Source: Medicago truncatula (lineage: Eukaryota; Streptophyta; Magnoliopsida; Fabales; Fabaceae). From it: 64,000 bases of DNA. The stretch lies in the NCBI RefSeq assembly GCF_003473485.1, contig NC_053042.1:7277501-7341500 (forward strand), written 5' to 3'. The notes under the pieces were generated by a model. That model saw only the letters and a program-made list of their open reading frames with translations, was not told the DNA's origin and searched no databases. Both the position numbers and the translations under genes were made by a program. Positions 47,178 to 61,551 of the stretch are shown piece after piece (the first letter of the stretch is position 1; every line of letters starts with the position of its first letter).

Positions 47178-49887
47178 ATGGAAGAATATATTCAAAAGAC
47201 AATTGTGGTTGGAGTTTTTTCATGGACAACAACTTTTCTTGTAATGAGGAAAATCTTTCCAAAACGTTCATTTGATTTCTCCAACAGGATTGTCTCTACA
47301 ATTCATGCAATTTTAGCAGTAACATTGGCTACTCTGTCTGTTCAAGATTGGAAATGTCCAATTTGTCCTGTGGCCTCAGATTCTTCTTACAAACAGGTAC
47401 TTCAAATTTTATTTATTGACAATAAGTACTTATTAATTGATTACTTCATTCAATTTATATATATTGTAGGATATATCATTTCTACTTAATTGGTGTGAAT
47501 TGTTTATATGTTTAAAATTTGATCAGATGGAAGTTCTGGCAGTGAGCTTATCATATCTAATTTATGATCTAGTGTGTTGTTTATTTGATGAAAAATTCAA
47601 TTGGGACAACACTATCCACCATTTGGTAAGCATTGTTGGACTCATAGCTGGCCTATGCTATCAAAAGGTAATTAATTAATCACTCCAATAATTCAATAAT
47701 TATTTCTCATTCTCATATTAATCATTAATTGCTTATTTAGATTCTAATTTATTGGATAGATATTAATCAGAATGATTTGTTTAACTTTACAAAATGTGTC
47801 CAAAATAAAAAGTGTAAATTGTCTGATCAGACAGTCCAAATATGCTACTGTCATTGTGTGATTGTTGACAATTGATTTCTTGTTACAATAGTTTAGAGTT
47901 TGTTAAAGGTAGTTGAAAGTGTTGTTTGTGCCAAGTGTGAATTGGATGGAAATGTGAGTGTTGAAAATATACAAGCGAGAGGATCCATAAATTTAATGCA
48001 TTAAGGTTTTTGGCTAAAGATTTCGTATCCAACTCATTTATGTGGTTGTTTTTGGTTCAATGTGGGTGATCTTTGGGGTTCCCTTCACCATCCAAATGTG
48101 GTGTCAAAGTCGGCGTGCTCCATTGAGTGTGGCCAACGGCAATGCAAGTGTAGGTGGATGAAATTCTACTCAAGGGGGAGTGCATACCCGGATGAATGGA
48201 TGAACTAACATTTGAGGGAGAGACTATTGAGTCTAATGTGATTGTATGAAAAATTGAGTGTTCGGTGATATATAAGTGAGAGCGCTCAAAAATCTACTCC
48301 CTCCGTCCCTATATGTAAGCACATTTTCCCTCTAATAAAAGGGTGCTTACATATAGGAACGGAGGGAGTGTATTTTAAGGTTTTGGATAAAAATGCGGCA
48401 TCAATTCACTTATATAGTTACTCTTGATCCAGTGTAGATGATCCCCCAGGGCTCACTAAGCTGTTAGTATCACCCAATAAAAAGTTGGATAGAATTAGTT
48501 GCAAATATTCTAGCTTTGTTAGAATCATACAAAGTGTATCTAGTGTTTATGGTAATGAACTTTTCTCATTCTATCAAATTCCAAACAATCAATATTTCTA
48601 TTATGTCAATACAGATAGATTAAATATTTGCTCATCAAGTTTGCTAATAAAATTTTGTATCATCTCTTTCTCAATTTTTCAATGCTGCCAATTTGGTTTT
48701 TTACTCTAAACTTTTGTGTTAATTAATATGGGGATTTGGTGATAAGGTTGTAACATTCTGTTATGAATATGAATGAGCAGTGTGGCTCAGAGATGGTGGG
48801 GGCAGTGTGGGTAACAGAGATGTCAAGCCCATTCTTGCATTTGAGGGAGCTTCTAAAGGAGCTTGGTTATAAGGACACTCCTCTTAATTTGACTGCAGAT
48901 GTAAGTAAACCACTATTAAGGACATACCAAATATTTATTTTGTGCCAAAGAACATTGCATGTGTAATCTGTTTAAGAAAGTGATAGACTTTACACTTTAG
49001 GTATATATCTTATTCCAGGCTATTTTTGTTGAGCAAGTAATTTTTTTTGGAGTTAACTAAATTCTCTATTTTTAAATCAACCAAATCTAGTTCTATTTTC
49101 AATTTTAATAGACCTAAATATCTTGTCTCTCCATTTACTATCTAAAGTACTCGAGGGTTTATGATGAATTGGAATTATGAATATCATTTCAAGAGTTTAG
49201 AGATGTGATAATAAGTTAAAAGAGAAAATCAATAAAATTTAAAACATTTCTTAGCATGTAAGTAAGAATGGAGAGCTAGAAGAAGGAAAACTTTGGAGAA
49301 TTTCTGCTCAAAATGAAATTTACTATTTTGATTGATGAGTTTTTATCAGAAAATAGTTTAAAACAATATGATGGATTAAGTGTGTGAATATTTTGAATAA
49401 AAAATAATATTTTAAAAATTTTAAGCAATGAAATAACTTAATTATAATATGAAGGATTAAAAATATAAGTCACTAATTTATCTGCACAATACTTTATACA
49501 TGTTTGAATTAGCTTAAAATAAGCTAACAGATGAGTTTGTATGGTGTGCAGATTTTATTTGCTTCAATATTTACATTTGCTAGGATGATGATTGGACCTT
49601 GTATCACCTACGTAACATTAACTTCCAATAACCCATTTCTCATCAAGGTATAACAATAATAATAATAATGTGTTACCCTTAATACTATAATACTCATTGG
49701 TTTATGATCACATTTTGTCCAATTCCTTTGACTATTACAGGCTATGGGATTGGGTTTGCAGCTGGTAAGTACATTCTGGTTCTACAAAATTGTAAGAATG
49801 ATGAAATACAAATTAACCAAGAAATCATCAACATCCAAAAATGGCATCAAGCACACCACCAACATCAAAAGCAAGACATCTAGCTAG
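47178..49887 (+). CDS. TLC (TRAM-LAG1-CLN8) domain membrane protein, 240 aa
   Basis: TLC proteins are multi-pass membrane proteins linked to lipid sensing or ceramide and phospholipid handling; the exact role of this plant branch is unsettled. Coding exons: 47178-47396, 47527-47667, 48781-48900, 49552-49647, 49741-49887. They sum to 723 nt, each in phase 0. Hydrophobic segments lie around TIVVGVFSWTTTFLVM, IVSTIHAILAVTLATLSV, VLAVSLSYLIYDLVCCLF, HHLVSIVGLIAGLCYQ, ILFASIFTFARMMIGP and a last one ending TFWFYKIV. The adjacent His-His pair (TIHHLVSIVG) is characteristic of TLC domains. The tail is Lys/Ser-rich. The start is the first ATG in the final leader exon. Confidence 0.88.
47955..48470. 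mobile_element. TRIM-like element with two diverged LTR-like repeats in a TLC intron
   Basis: The left unit holds gcattaaggtttttggctaa, atttatgtggttg and ttcaatgtgggtgatct. The right unit holds ttttaaggttttggataaaa, cacttatatagttactc and ccagtgtagatgatcc. The non-coding middle has gtgtggccaacggc. The right unit is split by a 72-bp MITE. Recalled legume TRIM LTRs share the 'ttaaggttttggataagaat' and 'cagtgtgggtga' words. Confidence 0.5.
48297..48368. mobile_element. 72-bp Stowaway-like MITE nested in the TRIM-like repeat
   Basis: ctccctccgtccctatatgt and acatataggaacggagggag are near-perfect inverted repeats with a second pair inside (gtaagcac/gtgcttac). TA precedes and tgta follows. Confidence 0.8.
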
Positions 49888-50702
49888 CTGACAATTCTAC
49901 ATCAATCAGTGTTTGAGAATTTTATGAATCCAATGAACGATATAAAGTACTTCAAAGTGGCCCCTTCAATCATTAATTTGCTTGTGTGAATTGAGACATA
50001 AATTTCGTACATATCTTCATTGGACAAATCTTGTTTTAATATTATTAAATTTAGAGGTTGCACACAAAAAACATGATGTGATAACATCATATGTGAGTAT
50101 GGTTCTTAAAGTAGAGCAACAGGGTTTATTCATCAAGGTTCACTAAGTGGAATAGAGTCAATTAGATGATTCAGAAAATGTCATACTTCCTAACCACACA
50201 AGTAAAGTAGTGTTACACCATTCACAAGTTTTATTTTCACCATTGCATCAATAAATTCCATTGTTTTACCTTTTATTTAATTTAATGGTGAGATTTATTG
50301 ATTCAATGGTAAAAACAAATGTGTGCATGATTCAACATTTATCAGCTTTGCCCTATCATATATATTAAATTTAATTCTGGATTCTTTATCTATAAATCTT
50401 TTTTTTCAATTTCCTTTCGATTGAATTGAAGATTTTGTTAGAGCTCAATAGTGTAACATTTCATCACATTTACTAATTTAAACTCAAAAATATTAAGAAT
50501 ACTAAACTCAATAATACACCAAAATTTCTTGCATTGGGACATATAACTGAACCAAGCAGTAAAACACCACAAAATTAGCTATTGATTTCACTAATGATGC
50601 ATGCTTAGCATCCATTTGCCTGAGAAAACAGTATATGAACTCTTGCCACTTCATAAATATATATATATTGCATTTTTCAGTATGCACTGGCTCAGAAAAA
50701 CC
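49888..50702. other. Convergent intergenic stretch
   Basis: Carries the 3' flanks of the TLC gene and DCAF13. No other feature recognised. Confidence 0.4.
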
Positions 50703-53700
50703 TCACTCAACTTCTCTGATAATTCTTCTTTTCCGCAACGGCTTTGTTGTAACACTCCCTGGGGCACTGTGAGCTTTCCTCCTCTCTTCCTTCTTTTTCT
50801 TAGCATCAGCTATAACACGTAACAAAGAAGAAGCCTTGTATATCGGTCTTGGTAAGTGTCTATGCCTTGCAATACGGTTAACTTCAGGCAGGTGCCTGTA
50901 GCGTTTCTTTATGGCCTCGTGATAGTCATGCTTCTTCTTTTCCCTCGGAAGAACCTGTGGCATCATCATAAACAGGTGAATCTCGGAATGAACTGAAGGG
51001 CCTCTCAGAAGAGAAATTATTAAAGGATAAACCATAGCCAACCAACAAATTGAATAACAAAATCACAGTTATAATAGAATTTCAATCTTAGTACAACATG
51101 AACCACAATTAATAGATGACAGTTTTTTTTTTTTTTTTTTTTTTGTGTGTGTAAAAAAAGAGGATGAATGAAATCAACTTACTACTCCAAGTTGTTCTGA
51201 TGCTTTGGCCTTCCAAAGTCTGAGGTTAGTATCATCACTTCCTGAAATAACATAACTTCCATCGCCACTGAACTTGACACAGAATACCCTGTGAACAAAA
51301 GAAGAAGATTAGCTGCCATAGAGCAAGATAAGAATATTTCCATAAACTCGACACAAACAGCAAAAGAAATCTTTTAAACAGCTGAGGTATGTATCGTTCG
51401 AAAAGTTAAGCGGACAATTAAACACAACAGAATGTTCAGTGCACAATATGTATATTGAGTGAACCTTTGCATTCTTTTAGTATGATAAATCTCTCTGCTG
51501 TGACCACCATTATAAGGGAAGATTCTCACCTACAAATGAGAAATTGTTAATACATAAAACTCTAACTCAGTAAGAAGATAAAATGACAAGGTTATAATGA
51601 AGTCTAAGGGAACTAACTGTTCTATCATAAGATCCGGTAACAAATTCTCGACCAGTTGGTGAGTAGTCAATATCCATCCTGTAGAGTGAAACATGAAAAT
51701 GTTAGTATGACGAATTGCAGAATTACCAAATACTGTGAAAATTTACAGAAAATTCATTATTACACTGCAGAAACGTGATCTTTATGAACACATTTGGCTT
51801 CACCCAATTTCCTGGAATCATAACTATAGCAGTAACCATCTTCATTTGCCTGCATGCCAATAAAATTTGTCCACAAGAATTTAAATATCACTAAAATTTT
51901 GATTTTGTAATACAACTACAAAAATCGTAAACAATAAAAGCATCAGAACCACTGGACAAATTGATCAGATAAACTTACCACTGTAAAATTTATGGGTTCC
52001 ATTGGATTCCAAGCTATAGAATTGGTTTTGGTCTGTTACATTAGATAAAAGTTTGTATAGTCATGACTCATGAATATAATATATTTGGAATTAAGACCAA
52101 AATATATGAAGAAAAAAAAATCTTTAACACAATATCAATTATGTAGTTACGAAATGTGCCAAGGATATGTATAATCAAAAGAAAAATAATAAGGACCTCA
52201 ACTATCAGTTTAATAATAATTACAAGACATACCAAAATCAAAATATATGCCATGATTTAAACTAATGATAATTGATAAGAGATCATTACCATCATTATCA
52301 TTTTCCTTACTGGGGTATCCATCCGTAAATCATACAGATTTATGCTCCTGTCACTGAAAATACAAAAAATAAACAGTTCAAGACACGAGAATGAAAAGCA
52401 CACTCAGATGATATTGCTCCTATGTAAGTAGTAGATCAAAACTTGATTTCTAAATGAGCATAAAATGCAAACCAAAATAAATATAAATCAGTTCTTTATT
52501 AAATAAATTCCTTCCTATAAGTAAGATGATTAACATTGTTGACCATATTTAACTAAATAAAACTAAATAAAAGCCAAGACTAACTAGATTAAGGTCAATA
52601 TTGTCAATGGTGAATTGAGGGGTGTTGAGTTAACGGAATTGCCAGATGGCAAGTAAGGAGGAATGAAGAGGATGAGGGAATCATGAGAGAGAGTAGGGGA
52701 AATAACTGAAAGGGGAGAGTAATATCTGAGACGTGGGTAAGGATTTGGAAGGGCTGTGTATGAGAAACAGTTTTCATCTGAGAAGGGTAGTTATCACTAT
52801 TAGTCTATCTAGATTAGATGTACCATTTCTACAAGGAGGTTATATCTCCATTCATTGTAATCAGCCACTGTTGTATTGTAATTGCAGAGAGTTCCCCTTA
52901 GTGTTAATTATATAATCCCGTATTTATTCTATTTTTAGCATTGAAATCAGCATTGCAGTGTACCTAGCTGAGCTTGCTAAGAGATTTGGTTCTCCTGGAT
53001 TAAAGCGGACAGAAATCACCGTATCTGATCCCCATACGAAACTATTTACTGGCTGAGACCTGCAGAAAGGAAGTAACAACAGCATAAAGTATTAAGAGCC
53101 TACAAAAGTAGTCGGTGATAGTAAAATATGAAAACTAATTAGAAACTGATATCAAAACCTGTTGTGATTCCATATATCTACTTGAGCGCCACCTGTGGCA
53201 AAATGCTCGCCGTCCCACTGGTGATCAACAGCGCTAAAAAAAAAAAAAAAAAATGACTGTAAGCATAAAATTATAGTAAAACAAGAAGTTTTGATATCTT
53301 CCTGAAATAAATAACCACCCTATGACTTACCAAAATGCATTTTTCCAAACATAAACACTTGCCGGCTAGGGAAAAAAGTTCAAAAAAGTTGATTAGTATA
53401 TCCAAAAGAAAATTTTACAAAAAAAAAATCCTCCAGCACAAAATTCCACCTCAATAGTTGTCTTAATTGAGCCATCTGAGTCCCCAAAAGAAGCAACAGG
53501 AACATTCCAAAGTCTGACACTGAACACAAAATTCCAGTTCACACATCAGAAAAGTTACATCAATGACTAAAGATGTGAGTTTAATATAATAATAGTAAAA
53601 GAAAAACGAAAAGAGGTTGGTACTTACGTGGAATCAGTTCCACATGAAACAAGAATGCGGCCATCTGTCGATGCTGTCAGGCCTCGCACAGCACCTTGGT

Positions 53701-56354
53701 GTCCAGGGAACTGACAGACAGTCCGTCTTTTTTCCATAAACAAAATGACAATATTAGATACATAATAACACAGTCCCACAAGTTGTAACCAACATGAAAA
53801 TCCTTCCTCCCATCATTGCCTAAAGTCTAATTAAATAAGCTGATGCATGGCCATTCACCAATATTTTTCTTATCCATAACAAAAGTTTGATGTATTATTA
53901 TTTAATTTTATCATATAAGAAACAAGATTTTTTTATGATCACTCTTCAGAAAGCAAATATATCCCAAAACATTTAAAATTGCTAAGATAATAAAGTACAT
54001 CTTGTACTTGATTCTAGATTCTTGATAGAAACAGAACATTTAAAATTGAAAGAAAAAGGTATATTTTACCTAGCAGCTATATCCCAAAGACGAATATCTG
54101 CAAACACAATAAACACAAGTGTGAATATAGAAGTTTAAAACGGATTGAGTATCAAGTAAGGAAAAGGTGTAATGGCACTAGTATAGAGAGGGGTAGGGAG
54201 ATGAAAAACCAATGAAAACAAGCACCAGAATGACACAGCCAAATGTGGGGGACAAAAAGGAGGAGTAATGGCACAAGATACAAAATTCACACGAGTTTAT
54301 CCTCTAAATGTTTTATGGTTGTTTGACAACTATCTATGAGAATTATGCAAAGAGAACCATTATAGTTTAAACAACTGTCCACTTTCATAATAAGCATGAA
54401 AACATTAGCTTTGATTCTTGCCCCACTTATAAGGAGGTTGGAAAATATTGAGCCAATTACATGTGTAAAGCTACAAAGTTAAAGAAAGGGTTAATATATA
54501 TATATTTACCTCACTGTAATATTAGCGGTTTCTGGTTTACCCCCGGTAAAAAAAATTGTTTAAATTCAAACCCTGTAATTTGAAGATTCTTGGACCTTCA
54601 TGAATTTTGTTTGTACAAAATCGATGATATAATAGGGGGCAAAATCCGCTCAAATTACAGGGGGGCAAAGTACCTTCAATTTTGAAATTTGATGTCATGA
54701 AGGTCCAAAACCAAAGAATGTTCAAATTACAGGGTTGGAATCTAAACAATTTTGTTTACAGGAGGGGTAAACTAGAAACCGCTAATATTACAGGGGGGGT
54801 AAACATATATTAACCATTAAAGAAATGTTAACTAGAAGTCAGCAAGATCTACCAAAATTAGAGTTTGGCTGTTTGATAAGTCGAAGTAATGAAAACTACT
54901 CCTCTATCTAATAGTTAACTGATAATATTGTCAAGATGCAAACTCACTCAAGCAAAAGAATTTTTGTTTTCTCGATGTGTCCCAGTTAAAATATATATCA
55001 TAATTACAAATATTAACAATGTCCTTTAATCTCAAAGAATCTTGTTCTTCCTGGATCTAACTATCTACTGAACTCCTGAAATTAAAATCCGGTATCCAAC
55101 TTATATTTTGAAAATTGTTAAACTGATGCACATTTCAAGAAAAAGTATAAAAGTGTATGTTTAATTATCATAAAAGTATTTCTTCAGAGATGTAAAACTG
55201 TCTACAAGTTTATTGACTGGGAGTAAAATTGTGGTTGATGTATCGTCACTAGGAAAGCATTGTTTGTGACCAAAGATTACAAATAGCCTAGCAGAGGGGT
55301 CCAAGTCGACGTGTTGAAAAACCACCAATGGGTCTGGTTTGGTATGGTATGGTACCAAACCAAACTTTCAACAGCATCAACCCATCACTCTTCCAATCTT
55401 TCTCAACCCATTAGCATAACCATAACCATTCTAATTTCGTATTTATTTCCAGATGTCATTTTAAATCAATCCGAAAGAATAAAAAATCCATCAAATGGCA
55501 AAACAAGTTTTACCCTATCTTCTCTTCTAAACTTTTCCAATCCTATATCAAGTGTACAACAATACAATTAAGCCATTAGCTAAGCATGGAATTGAAGCAA
55601 CATGATTAAAGGGTTGTATGAATTGACTTGCTTATGAGCACTTTTGAGACGGTTTTGGAGAGCTTATAAAAACAGCTTTTGACATGTTCATAAGCTGTTT
55701 TCACCTTATTTCCACAAGCTCTTCAGGATAGCTTATGAAAAGAACTTATACTTAAAATGAAAACAGTTTAACTTTATTATACATTTTGTCATAGAAATAG
55801 TTTATACATATGCACATGATTAAATCGTTCATCCAAACAGGACCTAAGTAAGGAAGATTGAAGTACCTCCATCCATTGAACCAGAGAATACCTCTTTCAA
55901 CTGACTAGGGTTCTTAGCCATGCACGAAATTGCATCGACATGTCCATCCATTGCTCCTATAAAAGGTCTAGCAAAAATCTATATCCACAAAAAAAAATTA
56001 ATATCAATAGCAAACATAGTACAAATCCTATCCTACAAAATCATATTCACAATAAAAAAACACGGGTGACAAATATGACCTTATCCAACTTCACTGCATT
56101 AAGAGCACGAACATATTCCACCGCCTTCTCTTGAGGACGAAGAATTGGATCGTAATTACGGAACACACGCTAAAAAAAACAAAAGGGCAATGTTAGAATA
56201 ATAAAAAGATTATAAATTTACATGAATTAAGAAGAATGAAGAGGTTTAACAATAAAGGGTCGTGTTGTGTGTGAATTGAATGAATTACCTGAAGGTCTTG
56301 GCTTCGTTCTCGAGTGAATTCCTCGGTAGAGCGTGATATAACTTTGATCTTCAT
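50703..56354 (-). CDS. DCAF13: DDB1- and CUL4-associated factor 13 / Sof1 homologue (WD40 + Sof1 domain), 452 aa
   Basis: Nucleolar WD40 protein of the small-subunit processome needed for 18S rRNA maturation; also reported as a CUL4-DDB1 adaptor. Sixteen coding exons: 56289-56354, 56080-56169, 55867-55978, 54070-54097, 53628-53726, 53450-53519, 53331-53365, 53159-53233, 52964-53059, 52290-52353, 51979-52032, 51764-51849, 51618-51678, 51465-51529, 51183-51288, 50703-50954. They sum to 1359 nt. N-terminus MKIKVISRSTEEFTRERSQD. WD units include SGSMDGDIRLWDIA, VSCGTDSTVRLWNV, TGSYDRTVRIF and SGSDDTNLRLWKAK. The Sof1 tail has YRHLPEVNRIARHRHLPRPI and ends RKRRIIREVE. An in-frame reading continues upstream of 56354, but the first family-type Met is the one used. 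The 1.77-kb intron 3 carries two MITEs. Confidence 0.95.
54488..54816. mobile_element. Mutator-like foldback element with 9-bp target duplication, in DCAF13 intron 3
   Basis: A 329-bp element lies between copies of ttaaagaaa (54479-54487 and 54817-54825). The ends gggttaatata and tatattaacca are inverted. The arms pair through gtaatattagcggtttctgg and aaccgctaatattac. Confidence 0.8.
55611..55840. mobile_element. TGTTTGGAT-type MITE, copy 4, in DCAF13 intron 3
   Basis: It ends with catccaaaca. The interior words acatgttcataagctgtttt and gcttatgaaaagaactta match copies 1-3. Confidence 0.55.
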
Positions 56355-56384
56355 TGTCTTTGGAACAACACCAAAAAGAGAGAA

Positions 56385-56546
56385 TATTTCAGTTTTGAAC
56401 TTCTCCAAATTCAATAAAAAGCTTAGAAGTGGAGGTGTCAATGAAAACAGCTTATAGCTTATAAGCTATTTCAGTTTCGAACTTCTCCAAATTCAGTAAA
56501 ATGCTTAGAAGTGGAAGTGTCAATGAAAACAGCTTATAGCTTATAC
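56385..56546. repeat. 82-bp tandem duplication in the DCAF13 leader
   Basis: The unit beginning tatttcagttttgaacttct and ending cagcttatagcttata is repeated at an offset of 82 with a few substitutions. It begins 31 bp upstream of the ATG, so it probably lies in the 5' UTR or at the transcription start. Confidence 0.8.
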
Positions 56547-57150
56547 GAAACAATTTAACATAAGCAATAAACGGCGAACAAAAGCAAGGCACTTTGATAT
56601 ATGCACACCTTTACCAACAGCGAACGGAGGAAGTAGCAATAAACGGCGGAGAACTGTGGTGGATTGGCGGTGGTGCTTGGAGGGGTCTTAGTTCGGAATT
56701 GGCACCGTAGCCGGAGATGATGTTGTGTTAGGTTGAAGGTGAACTGACCTAGGTTTTATAAATGGGCTTATGCTCTATGTTTAGGTCAGCCCAAATCAAA
56801 GACTCTAGAAAAAAAATCTTACTATAATTTATACGCATTAACACAGAAAAAAAAAAATAAATAAAAAAAAAAAGTGAATAGTTGAGCTTGTACGAAAATT
56901 TTTAGTTAGAATGAAAATATCATCCAACAATAATCAACTCTATTTTTGTTTTTTAATAATATGGGATGATTGGATCAAGATAGTTCAACGGTTCTATTAA
57001 AAAGCTGTGTTATTGAAATATGTATAAACCAATGCAGATTGATCTAGTGAGAGGAAGAAAAAGACTTAACGTAATTATTCTATGAATCGTGCTAAGAGCA
57101 CAAATTAAAAAGGTAAAATCGAATGAAATGATAAAATTTGCACTTGAAAC
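56547..57150. other. DCAF13 upstream region
   Basis: Likely promoter around 56600-56760 (a G/C-richer stretch). No TATA box assigned and no further gene. Confidence 0.4.
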
Positions 57151-57206
57151 GATAAATTTTTAAGTTTTTTTTTTTTTTTTTTTTGTAAAGGATAAATTTT
57201 TAAGTT
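57151..57206 (-). mobile_element. Micro-retroposon-like insertion (minus orientation)
   Basis: Identical 16-bp repeats gataaatttttaagtt (57151-57166, 57191-57206) flank a 24-bp insert. On the minus strand the insert reads ctttac then oligo(A). Confidence 0.6.
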
Positions 57207-57546
57207 ATTAAGTAAACGAATTTCAAGAAAATATTTCTATATTTTGTTGAAAAATATTGAGACAAATGGGTCCTAAATTATTTTCAAATTAATATTCTAA
57301 ATTTCTTTATATTTATATTTTAATCTTTACCATAAAGTGAGCTAAAAAAGTTCTATTTCTGATTCTTATTTTGAATTGAAATTTTTGTATTTTTAAAATT
57401 ATATCATAATGATATAATAGATTGATACATGAAATTAGCATTATTAATTAACGGGTTTTAAGCTGTGTCAGTAAGTATCGATTGTGTTATTATCTAAGTG
57501 AAAAGTTTCTTAAACAATTGCAATTCATCATATATTATCATCATAA

Positions 57547-57597
57547 TAGTAGAGTAGCTTCTCTCAAAAACAAAAAAAAAAGGTAGTAGAGTAGCTT
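57547..57597 (+). mobile_element. Micro-retroposon-like insertion
   Basis: Identical 14-bp repeats tagtagagtagctt (57547-57560, 57584-57597) flank a 23-bp insert that starts ctctcaaaaac and continues as oligo(A). Confidence 0.6.
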
Positions 57598-57929
57598 TTT
57601 ATACAAATATGTTGTGGCAAGAATATTACATGCTTGAGTCATTCAACCATTTAGTTCATGATAAGCTTTTCATGATAATGAGACTATCAACAATAGAATA
57701 TACTTCAAAAATTCAATAAAATATACTCTCTTTTTTTACACCACCAACAGTAAAATAAACTTATTGAAGAGTGACACATAGAAGCAATGTAAACACTCAA
57801 TTACTACGTACTTTCAAACTTCACTGTTTATATAGATGCAACACAATTCAAATCCTCATAACAACCATAGGTTTAATACTTCTAAAGTCTTCCCTCCTTC
57901 TACATTTCAAAAAGGAAATAATACAAAAC

Positions 57930-57971
57930 ATATAGTTGTACTTTTTTTTCAGCACATATATAGTTGTACTT
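57930..57971 (-). mobile_element. Micro-retroposon-like insertion (minus orientation)
   Basis: 14-bp repeats atatagttgtactt (57930-57943, 57958-57971) flank a 14-bp insert carrying a T run and cagcac. It is probably in the 3' flank of the peroxidase gene. Confidence 0.45.
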
Positions 57972-58143
57972 CTTAAATAAATATATTTAGTACCATGCTT
58001 CTTAGGCACAGTACCATGTTATTAAGGAAAAGAAACACAAAACATAACACTCAATGACTCTTAATTTTTTTGGTGTTAACCCTCCAATTATTAGAAGGTT
58101 CCTAGACTCAATGACTCTTAATAATAATATAAAACTATGCTTC

Positions 58144-59845
<1,702 letters not shown>

Positions 59846-59923
59846 TGTGACAAGTGACTGCAAAGAGGCTTGTCTGATGATTATTAATATTGTTGTGTGG
59901 CATATTGGATTGGATTGTTTGGT

Positions 59924-59931
59924 ATATATAA
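59924..59931 (-). promoter_or_regulatory. TATA box of the peroxidase gene
   Basis: tatatata on the minus strand, about 80 bp before the ATG at 59845. Confidence 0.5.
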
Positions 59932-60959
59932 TGCTAAAGGATCAAACCACTCACTACTATCTTCAACAAATTAATCACCTAATGTATGCAAGTAGTAAAC
60001 TTATGACTTTATCAACATGTTCTGTCCTAGCCCCACCTATGATGCAATATGTAGTGGTTCTGGTTTACCTGCTCCTGGACCTTATCAAAACAGTGTATAA
60101 CTGATTTGCTTAAAAGGATTTGATTCCAAATACTAGTTTAAGTTAAAGGGTCAAGTGCAGTGCAACGTTGTAACATTTGTTCAAAGACTGAGATTGTAAT
60201 ACATTTGTTCATGTTTATGACAAAGTATGAAGTGGGTAAAATATGTTTCCTTGATTTTGAATGTAACAGACACTGCACTTTTACACACTTCATTTTGAAG
60301 CTAATCTTTATCACATTATCTAATTTACCATGTCTTTTATCATATTACCATATGGTCTAATGATATTAATTTTCATCGACTGTCAGTGTAAAACTTTTTT
60401 AGTTTTTACGCTATCTTTTTTTTTGAATCAGCATGCATGAACTTTTAGTTAGATTTGATTAAAGTCAAATGATTTCCATGATCTAAGGGTTACTATTAAT
60501 ACTATTATATTGTTTCATTATTAATGAAGCAGTAGAAGCATATTTTCTTCTCTAGCTGACGCATGGGATTGATCTCTAAAGGCCTTTTACGTGTTGAAGA
60601 TCTGAAAATTGAAAGTACTTTCATGTACCTGCAGAGACACCGCGTTAGATAGTTATGTTTAAAGATTAACATTTTGTTCTTTTTGTGGTTTTCTACTTGA
60701 GATGCAAGAAAGGAAGATGAGTAGCATTCCACATAAAGAATAAGTAGAATGTGAACACACTATGTAGTGATACAGGCAATGTGTGAATTTATCAACCTCA
60801 TAGCTCATACGGTTATGTGATTTATGACTTGGTCGTATGAAAAGTTAAAGCTAGAATGCAATTTAGTGATTTAGGAAAATAAATAACAAAATGGACCAAT
60901 CTTTGAGGGATGTGTTCAATTCAATCAATTGTTCTATGTAGAAAATCATATAGTCAAAT
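59932..60959. other. Peroxidase upstream region
   Basis: Promoter and intergenic DNA of the peroxidase gene. No other gene or clear repeat recognised. Confidence 0.4.
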
Positions 60960-61130
60960 AAACTTAATATACTTTTTTTTTTTAGATAGACGCAATGATA
61001 ATAATCACTTTATAACTCACACACATAAGTGGATGAGTTGAGGTTTGAACTCTAATCATGATGTCCAAACTAACAATTTCGACATTTTTGTAAGTTGAGT
61101 TAGGACTTACTGACAAAACTTAATATACTT
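60960..61130 (-). mobile_element. tRNA-derived SINE with 15-bp target duplication
   Basis: aaacttaatatactt flanks the element (60960-60974, 61116-61130). On the minus strand it runs from AAGTCCTAACTCAACTT (A-box region) through GAGTTCAAACCTC (B-box-like) to an A tail. Confidence 0.8.
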
Positions 61131-61299
61131 AACAAGTAAACAACATAATTAATCATATGTGTTAAGTAATAGATAAAATCTAAGAGCTTGTAAGAGGTTT
61201 ATTTACCAAGCTCTATGGCCCCTAGTTTAAGCATTTTACCGTTGTAAAGAAACTGAGGAATGACTGAACATAAAAACCTTGTTTTGATATTTGAATATT

Positions 61300-61345
61300 A
61301 AAACTAATTCTATCGTCTTGACCAAAACAAAAACTAATTCTATTG
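61300..61345 (+). mobile_element. Micro-retroposon-like insertion
   Basis: Direct repeats at 61300-61315 and 61330-61345 (15 of 16 equal) flank the 14-bp insert tcttgaccaaaaca. Confidence 0.55.
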
Positions 61346-61551
61346 CAAAATGCAAATCACAAAAGCTTTTCCTGTCAATGGTGTTCATTTCATCCAATTA
61401 TTACTATATATCAACAGTCCCCTTGATAAATAAGGACAAGGTGACAGTAAAATTTTATTATCCATTTTGTTATTCTTTTGATTTGATTCCTCGGAAAAAT
61501 AGCAGAACTGACACCAGATCGCTGATCATGAAATACTGATGATGATAAACA

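Noticed and set aside
52590..52900. Purine-rich block in DCAF13 intron 9 as a possible solo LTR
   Set aside because: It differs from its surroundings in composition, but no terminal repeats or target duplication were found.
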